Positions 53,264-64,000 of a stretch of DNA of 64,000 bases are shown here, piece by piece. The notes beneath the pieces are model-generated. The model saw nothing but the letters and a program-made list of their open reading frames with translations. It was not told the DNA's origin and ran no database searches. The stretch is from Thinopyrum elongatum (lineage: Eukaryota; Streptophyta; Magnoliopsida; Poales; Poaceae): contig CM022299.1 of the NCBI GenBank assembly GCA_011799875.1, forward strand, positions 212,666,070 to 212,730,069, given 5' to 3'. The translations under genes and the position numbers were made by a program. Numbering within the stretch: the first letter of the stretch is position 1; each line of letters begins with the position of its first letter.

Positions 53264-56188
53264 ATGGCACCCAAGAGGAAGCCTGGAGCTGCAAAACACC
53301 CGTCCACCTCGAAGGCTCCGCCGCCCACGACCACCGATGTCACGGGGAATGCGGGGGCTCGCGAGGGTGTGGATGCTGCGGGGGACGTGGTCGGCGCAGG
53401 CGGCGCCGTCACCACCTCCCCCACGGCCGAAGTAGGAACGGGAGGTACCGGGGTAGGACAACATCAGCAACATCCCGACGGCCATGCTCCACGAGGTACG
53501 GATGGAGGGATCATTCCGTCTGAACCCCTTCTCCTCGCCAACGGGCACAGCCACAGTGATGATGCTCGTTCTGGGGCGAATCGCAACCTTCCGGCCGCCC
53601 CCGCTGCGGGTGCGATCGCAGGGCACGCGCCAGCCCCGGGGCGGGCTGACCCAGCTACTGTGCCCAACGGAGCCGCTAGCCCTCAGGCGCCTCCACCGCA
53701 TCATCATGCCGTCCAGACGGCTGGTTCGCAGTAGCAAGGGCGCGGCACAGCCGCCACCGGCAACGTCAGGAGCCGAGCGACACTACGATCTACATCGTCA
53801 TCACCTATGCCAAGCACTGCCTCAGAGGCCATGGCGCGAGTCCAACTGCTGTTGAGATTTCCACCGGTGGCAGACCAGATGGATGAGTGGTGAGCCACCA
53901 TCCAAAGTTTGATTGGTTTTGCCGAGGCGGAAGGATCACAGCGGGCCGGAATGCCACGGCCTTCCCAGGCAGCAACGGCGGCTCGTGCGGCTGGTCGTGC
54001 GGGAGGGGCCACCCTCACGGTGCAATCCCCACCATGGCAAGCCGCCCGGGAGCCGTAAAACCGAGCACCCGATGACGTCTCGATGGCCTCGTCAGATCCT
54101 CGAGTGCGTCAAGGCCGGCAGCATGCCCCAGAGGGCAGGCGAGGGGAAGGCGCGCGCGTCATCGATGAGCGGCGCTGCGACAACCCCCGCCGGTCCAATG
54201 GGTGCGATGGCCCCGATGTCGACGAGCCCGCGCTCGGAGATGGCGGGTGCCTGACTTTCGAGGTTGGGTGCCCTGCCTTTACCCGTGAGCTGCGGCAAGT
54301 CTGTTGGCCGTCCACTTGCACGTTCAAGCCAGAGATACCCGAGAAGTATGATGGGAGACTAAACCCGACAGAGTTCTTGAGCATCTACACCATCGCTGTT
54401 CAAGCTGCCGGGGGAAGAGATGAGAGGGTGTTCGCCAACTACTTCCCTTTGGCCCTCAAGTCAAATGTGAGGTCTTGGCTGATGCACCTGCTGGAGAACT
54501 CCATTTTGACCTGGGCTGACCTGTGCCACGAGTTCGTTGGTGCCTTCACGGGCGGCCATCAAGAACTAGGGCGGCCCAGCGACTTGCAGCTTCTCTAGCA
54601 GAAAGAGGGAAAAACTCTACGGAAGTACTTGCAGAGATTCAGTCGAGTCCATAGAAATATCCCAGATATCCACCCAGCTGCCGTGATAGCTGCCTTCCAA
54701 TCCAACATGCGCAACCGCAGGATACGTTCCAAGATGAACGTTTGGTTTCCCAAGACTGTGAAGGAGCTCTATACTTTGGTGGACAAATGTGCTCGGGTGG
54801 AGCAGGGGAGGAAACTTCCTGGAGAGGAAGATTGCGTCGACATCGACTCAAAAGATGACAACGAAACCATCAGTAAGAAGAAGAATAACAAGAAGCACAA
54901 CAAGAAGTGCAAGGATAAGACAGTGATGACTGTTGAGGGGTCAGGCACGCCTAGTACCAGCAAGAAGGCCAAGGCTGAAGCCCCCGGCAAGGAGGCTACC
55001 GCATGCGCTGACTGCCGGGAGGCGGCGGCTACCGAGAAAGCTAGGAAAAGTGATGGACCGTACCGTAAGATTCATCAGACCAAGGGCCATGATCTCCAGG
55101 AGTGTCATCAGGTTGAGCAGCTTGTCAAGAGGCAGAAGGCTGAGTATGAGAAGCGCGATAAGGAAAAAGGTTAGAATGGCGCTGGCGGGAAGGGCCGGGG
55201 TGGTGAAGCAAATGACCCCGGCAAGGCTCCTCGGAACCAAGGGAAACCCGCCAAAGGCCGAGAGAAGGAGGATTGCAGTAATGAGAGTGATGGAGGGAAT
55301 GAAGAGGAAACTAGCGAGCAGGAGTTCCAGAAGGCCACTGACACCCTGTGCATTGACGGGGGTGCATCTTTGCACTCCTCTCACCGCCAACTTAAACAGT
55401 GGGCACGTGAAGTCAATGCCATGGAGCCAGCGGCAGATTCTCGGAAGCCGCTCAAGTCGTCACGCACGCCCATCATCTTTGATGAAGATGACCACCCCGA
55501 CTGCATTATTGCGGTAGGGTGCTTGCCGTTGTTGGTCTCACCAACAATTCGCAACCTCAAGGTCACAAAGATGCTGGTTGACGGCGGGGCCGGGTTGAAT
55601 CTGATTTCCCCAAAGGTTATCAGCAGACTCCAGATAGCAGAGGAAGAACTTAAGGCCACAGGCACATTTCAAGGAGTCAATCCCGGCAGGAGCCGTCCTA
55701 AGGGAAAGGTTACGTTGCCAGTGACATTTGGAGGAGAATTGAACTACAGGATTGAGAAAGTTGTGTTTGATGTGGTTGACCTCCCCCTGCCGTATAACGG
55801 GATCCTTGGGCGCCCGGCCCTGGCCAAATTCATGGCAGCATCCCACTATGCCTACCACACCTTGAAGATGCCAGGGCCGATGGGCGTCATTTCTATTTCG
55901 TCGGACAAGAAAGATGCAATTATTTGCGTGGATAAGAAATACCGGGATGCGGTCACGGCAGAGGTCGCGGAAGCCACAGTTCCCGCCAAGGAAAAGCATA
56001 GCAGAGGCACTGGCAAGGAATCCGGGAAGCGTACCTCTGTGGAATGTGCCACGGCCGTTGATGACACTCCAGAGAGTTCCAATAGCAAGAGATCCAAGGC
56101 TGCTCCACCCCAAGTGAAAAAGGTCATGGCAGGGCTGGCTGGCGCTAATGGTACTTTCACTATCAGCGCCACCCTTGATGACAAATAG
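53264..56188 (+). pseudogene. T4 gag-protease, broken
   Basis: ATG at 53264 (MAPKRKPGAAKH), matching the T1 start MPPKKKSA. The head is Ala/Gly/Pro-rich. The frame is broken by TAG at 53732-53734 and further stops to about 54060. The gag domain at 54270-54590 carries FTRELRQVCWPSTCTFKPEI, YDGRLNPTEFLSIY and RSWLMHLLENS. A TAG at 54596-54598 and a TAG at 55172-55174 are in phase and fit CAG origins. A Cys/His cluster (CADCRE and YRKIHQTKGHDLQECHQ) precedes LCIDGGASLHSSHRQLKQW near 55350. Protease centre LVDGGAGLNLIS is near 55570. It ends TLDDK-TAG at 56186. Confidence 0.85.
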
Positions 56189-56202
56189 GAAAGCGCGCTT
56201 GT
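56186..56202 (+). other. T4 gag-pro / RT stop codon with conserved context
   Basis: AAATAGGAAAGCGCGCT. The same frame continues ESALVAFLRANIDVFAWQP into reverse transcriptase without another stop until 56729. See the parallel sites in T1 and T3. Confidence 0.6.
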
Positions 56203-58323
56203 TGCCTTCCTGCGGGCGAATATCGATGTGTTTGCCTGGCAACCATCTGATATCCCCGGTGTTCCCAGGGAGGTAATCGAGCACCACCCTGCTGTCTGCC
56301 CACATGCCCGGCCTGTCATGCAGAAGGTTCAGAAGCAGGCCTTGGAGCGGCAGCAGTTTATTGCCGAGGAAATCAAGAAACTTGAAGCAGCTGGTTTGGT
56401 CAGAGGAGTACTGCATCCAACATGGTTAGCAAACCCAGTGGTTGTGCGCAAGGCTAATGGAAAATGGAGGCTTTGCATAGATTTTACGGATCTGAACAAG
56501 GCATGCCCAAAGGACCCATTTCCCTTGCCGCGCATCAACCAGATCGTGGATTCTACTTCAGGATGTGAGTTTCTCTCTTTTTTGGATGCATACTCTGGAT
56601 ACCATCAGATTTTTATATCCAAGGAGGACAAAGAAAAGACCTCATTCATCACCCCATGCGGCACATACTGCTTTGTGTGCATGCCTTTCGGGTTGAAGAG
56701 TGCCGGGTCCACTTTTGCAAGAGCAGTCTAGATTGGCTTTGAACCACAGTTGCACAGAAACATTGACACCTATATGGATGATATTGTGGTCAAGACCAAG
56801 GACAGATCAACCCTCATCCAGGATTTAGAAGAGACATTTGCTAATCTGCGCAAGATCAACTTGAAACTGAATCCGGAGAAGTGCATGTTTGGCGTTCCCT
56901 CTGGCAAGCTACTTGGTTTCTTTGTGTCCCACCGTGGGATAGAGGCCAACCCCGATAAGATCAAGGCTATTGAGCAGATACAGGCACCCAAGACAGTTAA
57001 GGATGTGAGGCGTTTGACAGGATGCGTTGCCGCGCTTAGCAGATTCATCTCCAAGTCTGCCAAGCGCGCCTTGCCGTTCTTCAAGATTTTGAACAGGGCA
57101 GGACCCATGAAGTGGACCCCGGAAGCAGATGCAACACTGCAGGATTTGAAGGCCTACTTGTCTTCTGTGCCTACTTTGGTCGCACCCAAACCACAAGAGC
57201 CGTTGCTGCTATATCTGGCAGCAACTAATCAAGTGGTTAGTGCGGCCCTAGTAGCGCAGTGGGAAGTAGAAGAAGCAGCCACCTCAGCGAGTGTCCTGCC
57301 CGGGGAAGAGGTAGAGAGCGGCCCGACAAGGCCAGATACGGATCAGGACAAAGAGGAGCACGGGAGCGGAAGCAACCCCAAGGACACGGCAAGGAAGAAG
57401 GTGGTGCAACGCCCAGTATACTTCATCAGCTCCATGTTGCAGGGGGCTAGATCCAGGTATTCTGGCATGCAAAAATTGATCTTTGGCCTTGTCACAGCCT
57501 CAAGGAAACCGCGCCACTACTTCCAAGCCCATGAGATCACGGTTGTCACCCGCTTCCCGTTGCAAAGGATACTATGAAACCCAGAGGCCACCGACAGGAT
57601 AGTGGAGTGGGCATTGGAGTTATCCAGCTTTGGCCTGAAGTTTGAAAGCACATCAACAATCCAGAGCAGGGCGTTGGCAGAGTTTCTTGCAGAATGGATG
57701 CCAACCCCTGATGAAGAAGTATAGGAAACAGATATCCCCGGCAAGGAAGCGCCCCAAGAATGGATCATGTATTTCGATGGTGCCTTCTCCCTACAAGGTG
57801 CAGGGGCTGGCGTGCTTCTCATGGCTCCCACTGGAGAGCACCTGAGGTACGTCGTCCAGATGCGCTTTCCCTGGGAGGAGGCGACCAACAATACAGCAGA
57901 ATATGAAGGGCTTCTTGCCGGGCTCAGGATTGCTACAGAGTTGGGAATCAAGAAGCTGATCATTCGAGGAGATTCACAACTGGTGGTGAGACAAGTCAAC
58001 AAGGATTACCAAAGCCCATTGATGGAGGCATACATCGAGGAAGTTAGAAGATTGGAGGAGCGCTTTGACGGGTTGCAAACAGAGCACGTACCCTGTGCGG
58101 AAAACAGCATTGCTGATCACCTGTCAAAGTGCGCCGCACAGAAGCTTCCTGTGGGACCAGGAACTTTTGTTCTCCATATCACTCAACCCTCCGTATCGCT
58201 AACAACAATGGCCCGAAAGAGGAGGAAATTGGACTCCGGTAAGCCTCTCCCGGTAGAGCCTTTCGGGGCTCCTGGCAGGGACCCTGCCGAAAACAACTCC
58301 CCTTCAATTGTCGGGCTGCACCC
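56189..58323 (+). pseudogene. T4 reverse transcriptase, RNase H, archaeal-type RNase H
   Basis: Reverse transcriptase: WLANPVVVRKANGKWRLCID, FLDAYSGYHQI, VCMPFGLKSAGSTFAR, catalytic YMDDIVVKT near 56771. RNase H: VVQRPVYFISSMLQGARSRY and ASRKPRHYFQAHE near 57400-57530. Archaeal-type RNase H: MYFDGAFSLQGAGAGVLL, NNTAEYEGLLAGLR and RGDSQLVVRQVN from 57767. The frame is continuous apart from TAG at 56729, TGA at 57575 and TAG near 57722, all explicable by C-to-T changes. It is open at the A2 insertion (PSIVGLH). Integrase is beyond A2, outside the window. Confidence 0.88.
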
Positions 58324-59885
58324 TGATGTCTGCTAGAACTACGTCGGTTTTTCCACAGAGAGGGAGGGATGATGGAGCACAGCGACGGTAGGTATTTCCC
58401 TCAGTGATAAGACCAAGGTTATCGAACCAGTAGGAGAACCATGCAACACCACGTAAACAGCTCCTGCACACAAAGAACAAATACTTGCAACCCGACGTGT
58501 TAAAGGGGTTGTCAATCCCTTTCGGGTAACGAGATAGATAAAATTGTAGTAGATTGAAAGATGCAAATAAAATTCAGCGAGGTATTTTTGGGTTTTTGGA
58601 TAAATAGATCTGAAAATAAAAGTTGCAAATAAATAAAAGAGCGAATAGCAAAATAGATCTTGAAGGCAAATATATTAAAGAAGAGACCCGGGGGCCGTAG
58701 GTTTCACTAGTGGCTTCTCTCAAAAAAAATAGCAAACGGTGGAAACAAATTACTGTTGGGCAATTGATAGAACTTCAAATACTCATGACGATATCCAGGT
58801 AATGATCATTATATAGGCATCACGTCCAAGATTAGTAGACCGACTCCTGCCTGCATCTACTACTATTACTCCACACATCGACCGCTATCCAGCATGCATC
58901 TAGTGTATTAAGCTCATGGAGAAACGGAGTAATGCAATAAGAACGATGACATGATGTAGACAAGATCTATTTATGTAGAAATAGACCCCATCTTGTTATC
59001 CTTAATGGCAACGATACATACGTGTCGTTTCCCTTTCTGTCACTGGGATCAAGCACCGTAAGATCGAACCCATCACAAAGCACCTCTTCCCATTGCAAGA
59101 TAAATAGATCAAGTTGGCCAAACAAAACCCAAATATCCGAGAAGAAATATGAGGCTATAAGCAATCATGCATATAAGAGATGAAAGAAGACTCAAATAAC
59201 TTTCATGGATAAAAAGATAGATCTGATCATAAACTCAAAGTTCATCGGATCCCAACAAACACACCGCAAAAAAGAGTTACATCATATGGATCTCCAAGAG
59301 ACCATTGTATTGAGAATCAAACGAGAGAGAGAAAGCCATCTAGCTACTAACTATGGACCCGAAGGTCAACAATGAACTACTCACACATCATCGGAGAGGC
59401 ACCAATGAGGATGATGAACCCCTCCGTGATGGTGTCTAGATTGGATCTGGTGGTTCTGGAACTTGCGGCGGCTGGAATTGATTTTCGTCGACTCCCCTAG
59501 GGTTTTTGGAATATTGGGGTATTTATAGAGCAAAGAGGCGGTGCGGGAGGCTCCCGAGGTGGGCACAACTCACCTGGGCGCACCTGGGCCTCCAGGCGCG
59601 CCCTGGTGGGTTGTGCTCCCCTCGGAGCACCCCCCAGGCGCTTCTCCGGCCCACTGGATGTCTTCTGGTCCAAAAAAAATCCACAAAAAGTTTCGCTGCG
59701 TTTGGACTTCATTTGGTATTGATTTCCTGCGATGTAAAAAACATGCAGAAAACAACAACTGGCACTGGGCACTATGTCAATAGGTTAGTACCAAAAAATG
59801 ATATAAAATGATTGTAAAACATCCAAGAATGATAATATAACAGCATGGAACAATAAAAAATTATAGATACGTTGGAGACGTATCA
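58324..59885 (-). repeat. A2 3' LTR (1562 bp)
   Basis: Minus-strand ends TGATACGTCTCCAACG and GTTCTAGCAGACATCA. Minus-strand TATA (CTATAAATACCCC) near 59516-59527. A C/G-rich U3 segment lies at 59545-59655. Minus-strand frames here (for example 58339-58566) are not genes. Confidence 0.92.
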
Positions 59886-62338
59886 GCATCCCCAGGCTTA
59901 ATTCCTGCTCGTCCTCGAGTAGGTAAATGATAAAAACAGAATTTTTGATGTGGAATGCTGCCTAACATGTTCATCACATATTCTTTTCTTAATAGCATGG
60001 ACATTTGTACTTTTATATGGTTCAAAGCAATAGTCTAGTTTTGACATGATAACTTAAATACTCAAGCATATCAACAAGCAACCATGTCTTTCAAAATATC
60101 AATGCTAAAGCAAGTTATCCCTAGCCCATCATGCTCAACCATTGATCTATTCATGAAACACACTTGAATATTAGCTACACCCAATGCTCAAGTATGATCA
60201 TAGTGCCCCTTAGTTGGTGCTTTGTAAGAGAAGATGGAGACCCAAATTAAAAATAAAAATTGCATAAAGTAAAAGAAAGGCCCAGAGGTGCCAGAGCTCA
60301 AAGCTTAAATTGAGAGATAAAAACATTTTGAGAGGCATACTTTTCCCACCAACGAAAACGACTTAGAGATCCCAACACTTTCCATGCTAGATATATCATA
60401 GGCGGTTCCCAAACAGAAAATAAAGTTTATTCCTTTTTCACCATTTCTTTCCCTTTCCATGGCTAGCCGTATCCACGAGTGCCCTCCATACCAACACTTT
60501 CCAAGGAATTTATTATTTGACAACATAAAGTAAACTCATTTTTCATTTTGGGACTGGGAATCCCTAATACCTTTGCCATACTCTTGTGCAATGACAAGTG
60601 GATAAACACTCATCGTGAGAATAACACATCTAGCATGGAAAATATCAGCTACCCCTCACCGCCTCGTGAGTGGTACGAGCACACAAAAGAGAAATTTATT
60701 TTGAAAATTAGAGATGGCACATACAAATTTGCTTAGAACGGCACGAAAATACCGCATATAGGTAGGTATAGTGGACTCATATGGCAAACCTGGTTTAAAG
60801 GGTTTTGGATGCACAAGTAGTGATCATACTTAGTGCAAATGAAGGCTAGCAAAAAGATTGAGAAGCGCCCAACCAAGAAACGAATAATCTCGTAAGCAAG
60901 CATTAAGCATAAGTAACATCGAATAATGCACCATAAGTAAGATATAATTTCATTGCATAACTATTGACTTTCGTACTTGCATAGGGAATCACAAACCTTA
61001 ACACCAATATTCTTACTAAAGCTCAATTACTCATCAACATGGCTCACATATTATATCGTCATATCTCAAAACTATTACAAAGAACCATGTTTATTTTTTT
61101 CAATGATCTTCATGAAAGTTTTTATTATATCCTTCTTGGATATCTATCACATTGGGACTAGTTTCATATGTTGCTTTTAATAAGCTCAAACAATTATAAG
61201 TGAAGAACATGAGCATAATATTTCTTTCTCTCAAATTAATCTAAGTGAAGCAAGAGAGAATTTCTTCAAAATTTTACTAACTCCCAAATAAATCTAAGTG
61301 AAGCATGAGAGCATTTCTTCAAAAAATACAAAGCACACCGTGCTCAAAAAGATATAAGTGAAGCACTAGAGCATTTCCAAGGCTCTAAAAATTTAAGTGA
61401 AGCATAGGAGCAAGCATAGCATAGTTTTTGGCTCTCTCAAAAAGGTGTGTCCAGCAAGGATTCAAGACTTAAAATAAAAAGCAAAACAAGCAAATACTCA
61501 AATCATACAAGACGCTCCAAGCAAAACTCATAATATGTGACGAATAAAAATATAGTTCCAAGTAAAATACCGATGGTCGTTAGAAGAAAGAGGGGATGCC
61601 ACTCGGGGGCATCCCCAAGCTTAGTTGCTTGATACTTCTTGAATATTATCTTGGGGTGCCTTGGGCATCCCCAAGCTTAGCCTTTTGCTAATCCTTATTC
61701 CTTCATCCATCGTAATATCACCCAAAACTTGAAAACTTCAATCACACAAAACTCAACAAAACCTTCGTGAGATCCATTAGTATAAGAAAACAAATCACTA
61801 CTTTAAGTACTGTTGCAAACCCATTCATATTTTATTTTTGCATTATATCTACTGTATTCCAACTTTTCTATGGCAAAAACTCTTCAAAGAAAACCATAGA
61901 ATCATCAAAACAAGCACACAACGCAAAGAAAACAGAATCTGTCAAAAACAGAACAGTCTGTAGCAATGTGAAAACTTAGAATACTTATGTTAACTCCAAA
62001 AATTCTGAAAAATTAGGAAAACGTGAGAAATTTTTTTATTAATCTTCTGCAAAAAGAATCAACTCAAAAGAACTCATCTGTTAAAAACAAGAATTTTTTT
62101 CCTGAGCGGGAAAGTTTCTGTTTTTCAGCAAGATCAAATCGACTATCACCCAAATCAACCCAAAGGCTTTGCTTGGCACAAACACTAATTTAAACCACAA
62201 AAACACATCTAATCAGAGGCATAATTGGGTATTTTATTGAAAACAGCAAGAAAACCAAAAATCAAAAAGATACAAGTTGGGTTGCCTCCCAACGAGCGCT
62301 ATCGTTTTACGCCCCTAGCTAGGCATAACACAAAAGAT
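59886..62338 (-). other. A2 3' non-coding region with polypurine copies and short repeats
   Basis: No supported ORF. On the minus strand the polypurine phrase TAAGCCTGGGGATGC abuts the 3' LTR (59886-59901). Two more copies, TAAGCTTGGGGATGCC, lie at 61608-61623 and 61664-61679. 60380-60870 matches A1 47020-47530. 61197-61420 has five loose repeats of TAAGTGAAGCA, usually followed by GAGCATTT, at 61198, 61242, 61295, 61355 and 61394. Confidence 0.6.
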
Positions 62339-63040
62339 CTACGTGTTGTCAACTTTGTTCTTGTTTTCCTTGAAGGTGTTTTTCTCAGGAGGCTTTGCAA
62401 AAACAACATAAAATACATTATCCGTGGAAACTTTAGCACAATCAAGTTGCTTATCATCATATCCCTTTTGATTTCCGGCAGTGATCCAAGAATAATGTTG
62501 ATTAACATCATTAAAAACTTGTTGGATAATATCTAAAACAGGGACTTGCTTTTTAAGATTCTCATCAAAGATTCGATTATCCCCAAGTAAATGTCTTAAA
62601 GCATAATCACTACTATAGAGAATTTCATCTATCATGGGTTTTTCATGATTCATACCATAAAAATCAAAGATTTCCCTAGCTTCTCGTATTATGTAGTCAA
62701 ATTCATTCATAAGAACAAGAGTGGCCAACTTTTTAGCTTTAGGATTCTTTATAATGGGTAACTCATAAAACAATCTTTGCAAGATAGGATGAGTACGGAT
62801 AAATCTATTTTCAAGTTTCAGAACTAGCACTGAAATAGCTTCCGCATAAGATTTAGTCCTTTTAAGTATAGGAGCATCATCAAGACTCGAATTTCCAACA
62901 TAATTGAAAAATTCTTGGATATGTTCTTTTCCCATAACATTCCCCTGCCCCAAAACAAAAGTTTTGGCATCCAGATTACCCGTACACTCCATTTTAGGAG
63001 TTAGAACATCATCTGTTTCTGCCATACCAAAATCACTCAT
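62339..63040 (-). CDS. A2 gag-like ORF (233 aa from ATG at 63040)
   Basis: The frame is open well upstream (to 63496, into the LTR). The first convincing ATG is at 63040 (MSDFGMAETDDVL), about 175 bases after the primer-binding site. It ends TAA/TAG-side at 62339 (KENKNKVDNT). It is mostly helical in character (SYAEAISVLVLKLENRFIRT, NEFDYIIREAREIFDFYGM). Similarity to Athila gag N-termini is likely but not demonstrable here, since A1 lacks that part. No zinc knuckle, protease or catalytic motif. It may encode a minimal capsid-like protein used for packaging in trans. Confidence 0.6.
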   Translation of the reverse strand: MSDFGMAETDDVLTPKMECTGNLDAKTFVLGQGNVMGKEHIQEFFNYVGNSSLDDAPILKRTKSYAEAISVLVLKLENRFIRTHPILQRLFYELPIIKNPKAKKLATLVLMNEFDYIIREAREIFDFYGMNHEKPMIDEILYSSDYALRHLLGDNRIFDENLKKQVPVLDIIQQVFNDVNQHYSWITAGNQKGYDDKQLDCAKVSTDNVFYVVFAKPPEKNTFKENKNKVDNT

Positions 63041-63215
63041 GATTGCAAGCAAAAAGATAGATTTGACGAGAAAACAGCGAACGAAAAAGAGGGCGAATAA
63101 AACGGCAAATTTTTGGGAAGTGGGGGAGAGGAAAACGAGTGGCAAATGGCAAATAATGTAAATTGCAAGGAGATGAGATTTGTGATTAGGAACCTCGCTG
63201 TTGTTGATGATGTCT

Positions 63216-63232
63216 CCCCGGCAACGGCGCCA
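63216..63232 (-). promoter_or_regulatory. A2 primer-binding site (tRNA-Asp)
   Basis: Minus strand TGGCGCCGTTGCCGGGG, exactly complementary to the 3' end of plant tRNA-Asp (CCCCGGCAACGGCGCCA). It lies about 11 bases inside the 5' LTR. Typical of Athila elements. Confidence 0.92.
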
Positions 63233-63243
63233 GAAACTCCTCT

Positions 63244-64000
63244 TGATGTCTGCTAGAACTACGTCGGTTTTTCCCCAGAGAGGGAGGGATGATGCAGCAC
63301 AGCGACGGTAGGTATCTCCCTCAGTGATAAGACCAAGGTTATCAAACCAGTAGGAGAACCACGCAACACCATGTAAACAGCTCCTGCACACAAAGAACAA
63401 ATACTTGCAACCCGACGTGTTAAAGGGGTTGTCAATTCCTTTCGGGTAACGAGATAGATAAAATTGTAGTAGATTGAAAGATGCAAATAAAAGCAAATAA
63501 AATCCAACGAGGTATTTTTTGGTTTTTGGATAAATAGATCTGAAAATAAAAGTTGCAAATAAATAAAAGAGCGAATAGCAAAATAGATCTTGAAGGCAAA
63601 TATATTAAAGAAGAGACCCGGGGGCCGTAGGTTTCACTAGTGGCTTCTCTCGAAAAAAATAGCAAACGGTGGAAACAAATTACTGTTGGGCAATTGATAG
63701 AACTTCAAATACTCATGACGATATCCAGGCAATGATCATTATATAGGCATCATGTCCAAGATTAGTAGACCGACTCCTGCCTGCATCTACTACTATTACT
63801 CCACACATCGACCGCTATCCAGCATGCATCTAGTGTATTAAGTTCATGGAGAAATGGAGTAATGCAATAAGAACGATGACATAATGTAGACAAGATCTAT
63901 TTATGTAGAAATAGACCCCATCTTGTTATCCTTAATGGCAATGATACATACGTGTCGTTTCCCTTTCTGTCACTGGGGTCAAGCACCGTAAGATCGAACC
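63244..64000 (-). repeat. A2 5' LTR (partial, cut by window end)
   Basis: Colinear with 58324-59072. One indel near 63490 (AAAAGCAAATAAAATCC versus AAAATTC) plus scattered substitutions, most of transition type. Confidence 0.92.

Larger units (their letters stand above)
51928..58323 (+). mobile_element. T4: Gypsy (Tat-type) element, 5' portion, interrupted by A2
   Basis: Plus-strand relative of T1: 5' LTR, primer-binding site, gag-protease, TAG, reverse transcriptase, RNase H and archaeal-type RNase H. It is interrupted at 58324 by A2 in the linker before integrase. ATAAC precedes the LTR; its partner, integrase and 3' LTR would lie beyond the window. Confidence 0.9.
58324..64000 (-). mobile_element. 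A2: Athila-type non-autonomous element (Sabrina-like), incomplete at window end
   Basis: Minus-strand element: 3' LTR 58324-59885, internal 59886-63243, 5' LTR from 63244 past the window end. It has a tRNA-Asp primer-binding site and one gag-like ORF but no protease, polymerase or integrase. CACCC at 58319-58323 is the left target copy. LTRs differ at roughly 15-20 bases plus a small indel over the 757 bases that can be compared, so it is older than S1. Confidence 0.88.

Noticed and set aside
58339..58566. Minus-strand ORF repeated at 63259-63558 considered as a duplicated gene
   Set aside because: Both copies lie in the paired A2 LTRs; the duplication is the LTR pair itself.
62339..63496. 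Full 385-codon minus-strand frame taken as one protein
   Set aside because: Its first 150 codons read through the LTR and primer-binding site. The likely coding part starts at the ATG at 63040.

Overview
This is a gene-poor, repeat-saturated stretch of a large grass genome. The Sirevirus, Tat-type and Athila-type LTR retrotransposons, and the LTR ends resembling BARE/Angela and WHAM/Sabrina, point to a Triticeae species (wheat, Aegilops or barley group). The species call is inference, and no free-standing host gene was found. I label the elements T1-T4 (Tat-type Gypsy), S1 (Sirevirus Copia) and A1, A2 and L0-L2 (Athila-type Gypsy and LTR pieces).

Layout: T1 (minus, 1-6163) enters from the left with pol, an intact 964-codon gag-protease ORF and its 5' LTR. 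It abuts LTR piece L0 (6164-6724). A short host segment follows, then L1, a 1.5-kb Athila-type LTR split into 6886-7259 and 49534-50679 by about 42 kb of nested insertions. Inside L1 sits T2 (minus, 7260-49528, target duplication ATGAG on both sides). T2 is a non-autonomous Tat element with an antisense B3-like ORF. That ORF was split by S1 (9162-23784, target duplication GGGAG, nearly identical LTRs, third ORF with its own promoter-like leader). T2's gag side was invaded by T3 (minus, 28445-41690), a Tat element with complete but mutated gag-pol and an antisense six-exon gene. T2's own 5' LTR was invaded by A1 (plus, to 49504). One deletion then fused T3's 5' LTR to A1's gag at about 41690. 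It removed T2's leader, most of T2's 5' LTR and A1's 5' end. The last 24 bases of T2's 5' LTR survive at 49505-49528.

Right of L1: a DNA-transposon-like segment with an exact 84-bp repeat period (50680-51377), LTR piece L2 (51378-51750), then T4 (plus, from 51928), a relative of T1. T4 is interrupted between its archaeal-type RNase H and integrase by A2 (minus, 58324 to beyond the window end), a short Athila-type element lacking pol.

System-level points: (i) T2 and T3 each carry a gene antisense to the element in the same slot between pol and 3' LTR. (ii) Three Tat elements put a TAG stop in almost identical sequence between protease and reverse transcriptase. (iii) Most other premature stops look like C-to-T changes (CAG, CAA, CGA or TGG origins), as expected for methylated, silenced DNA. 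Many protein tracts start at non-ATG codons, so starts are given only where an ATG is visible.
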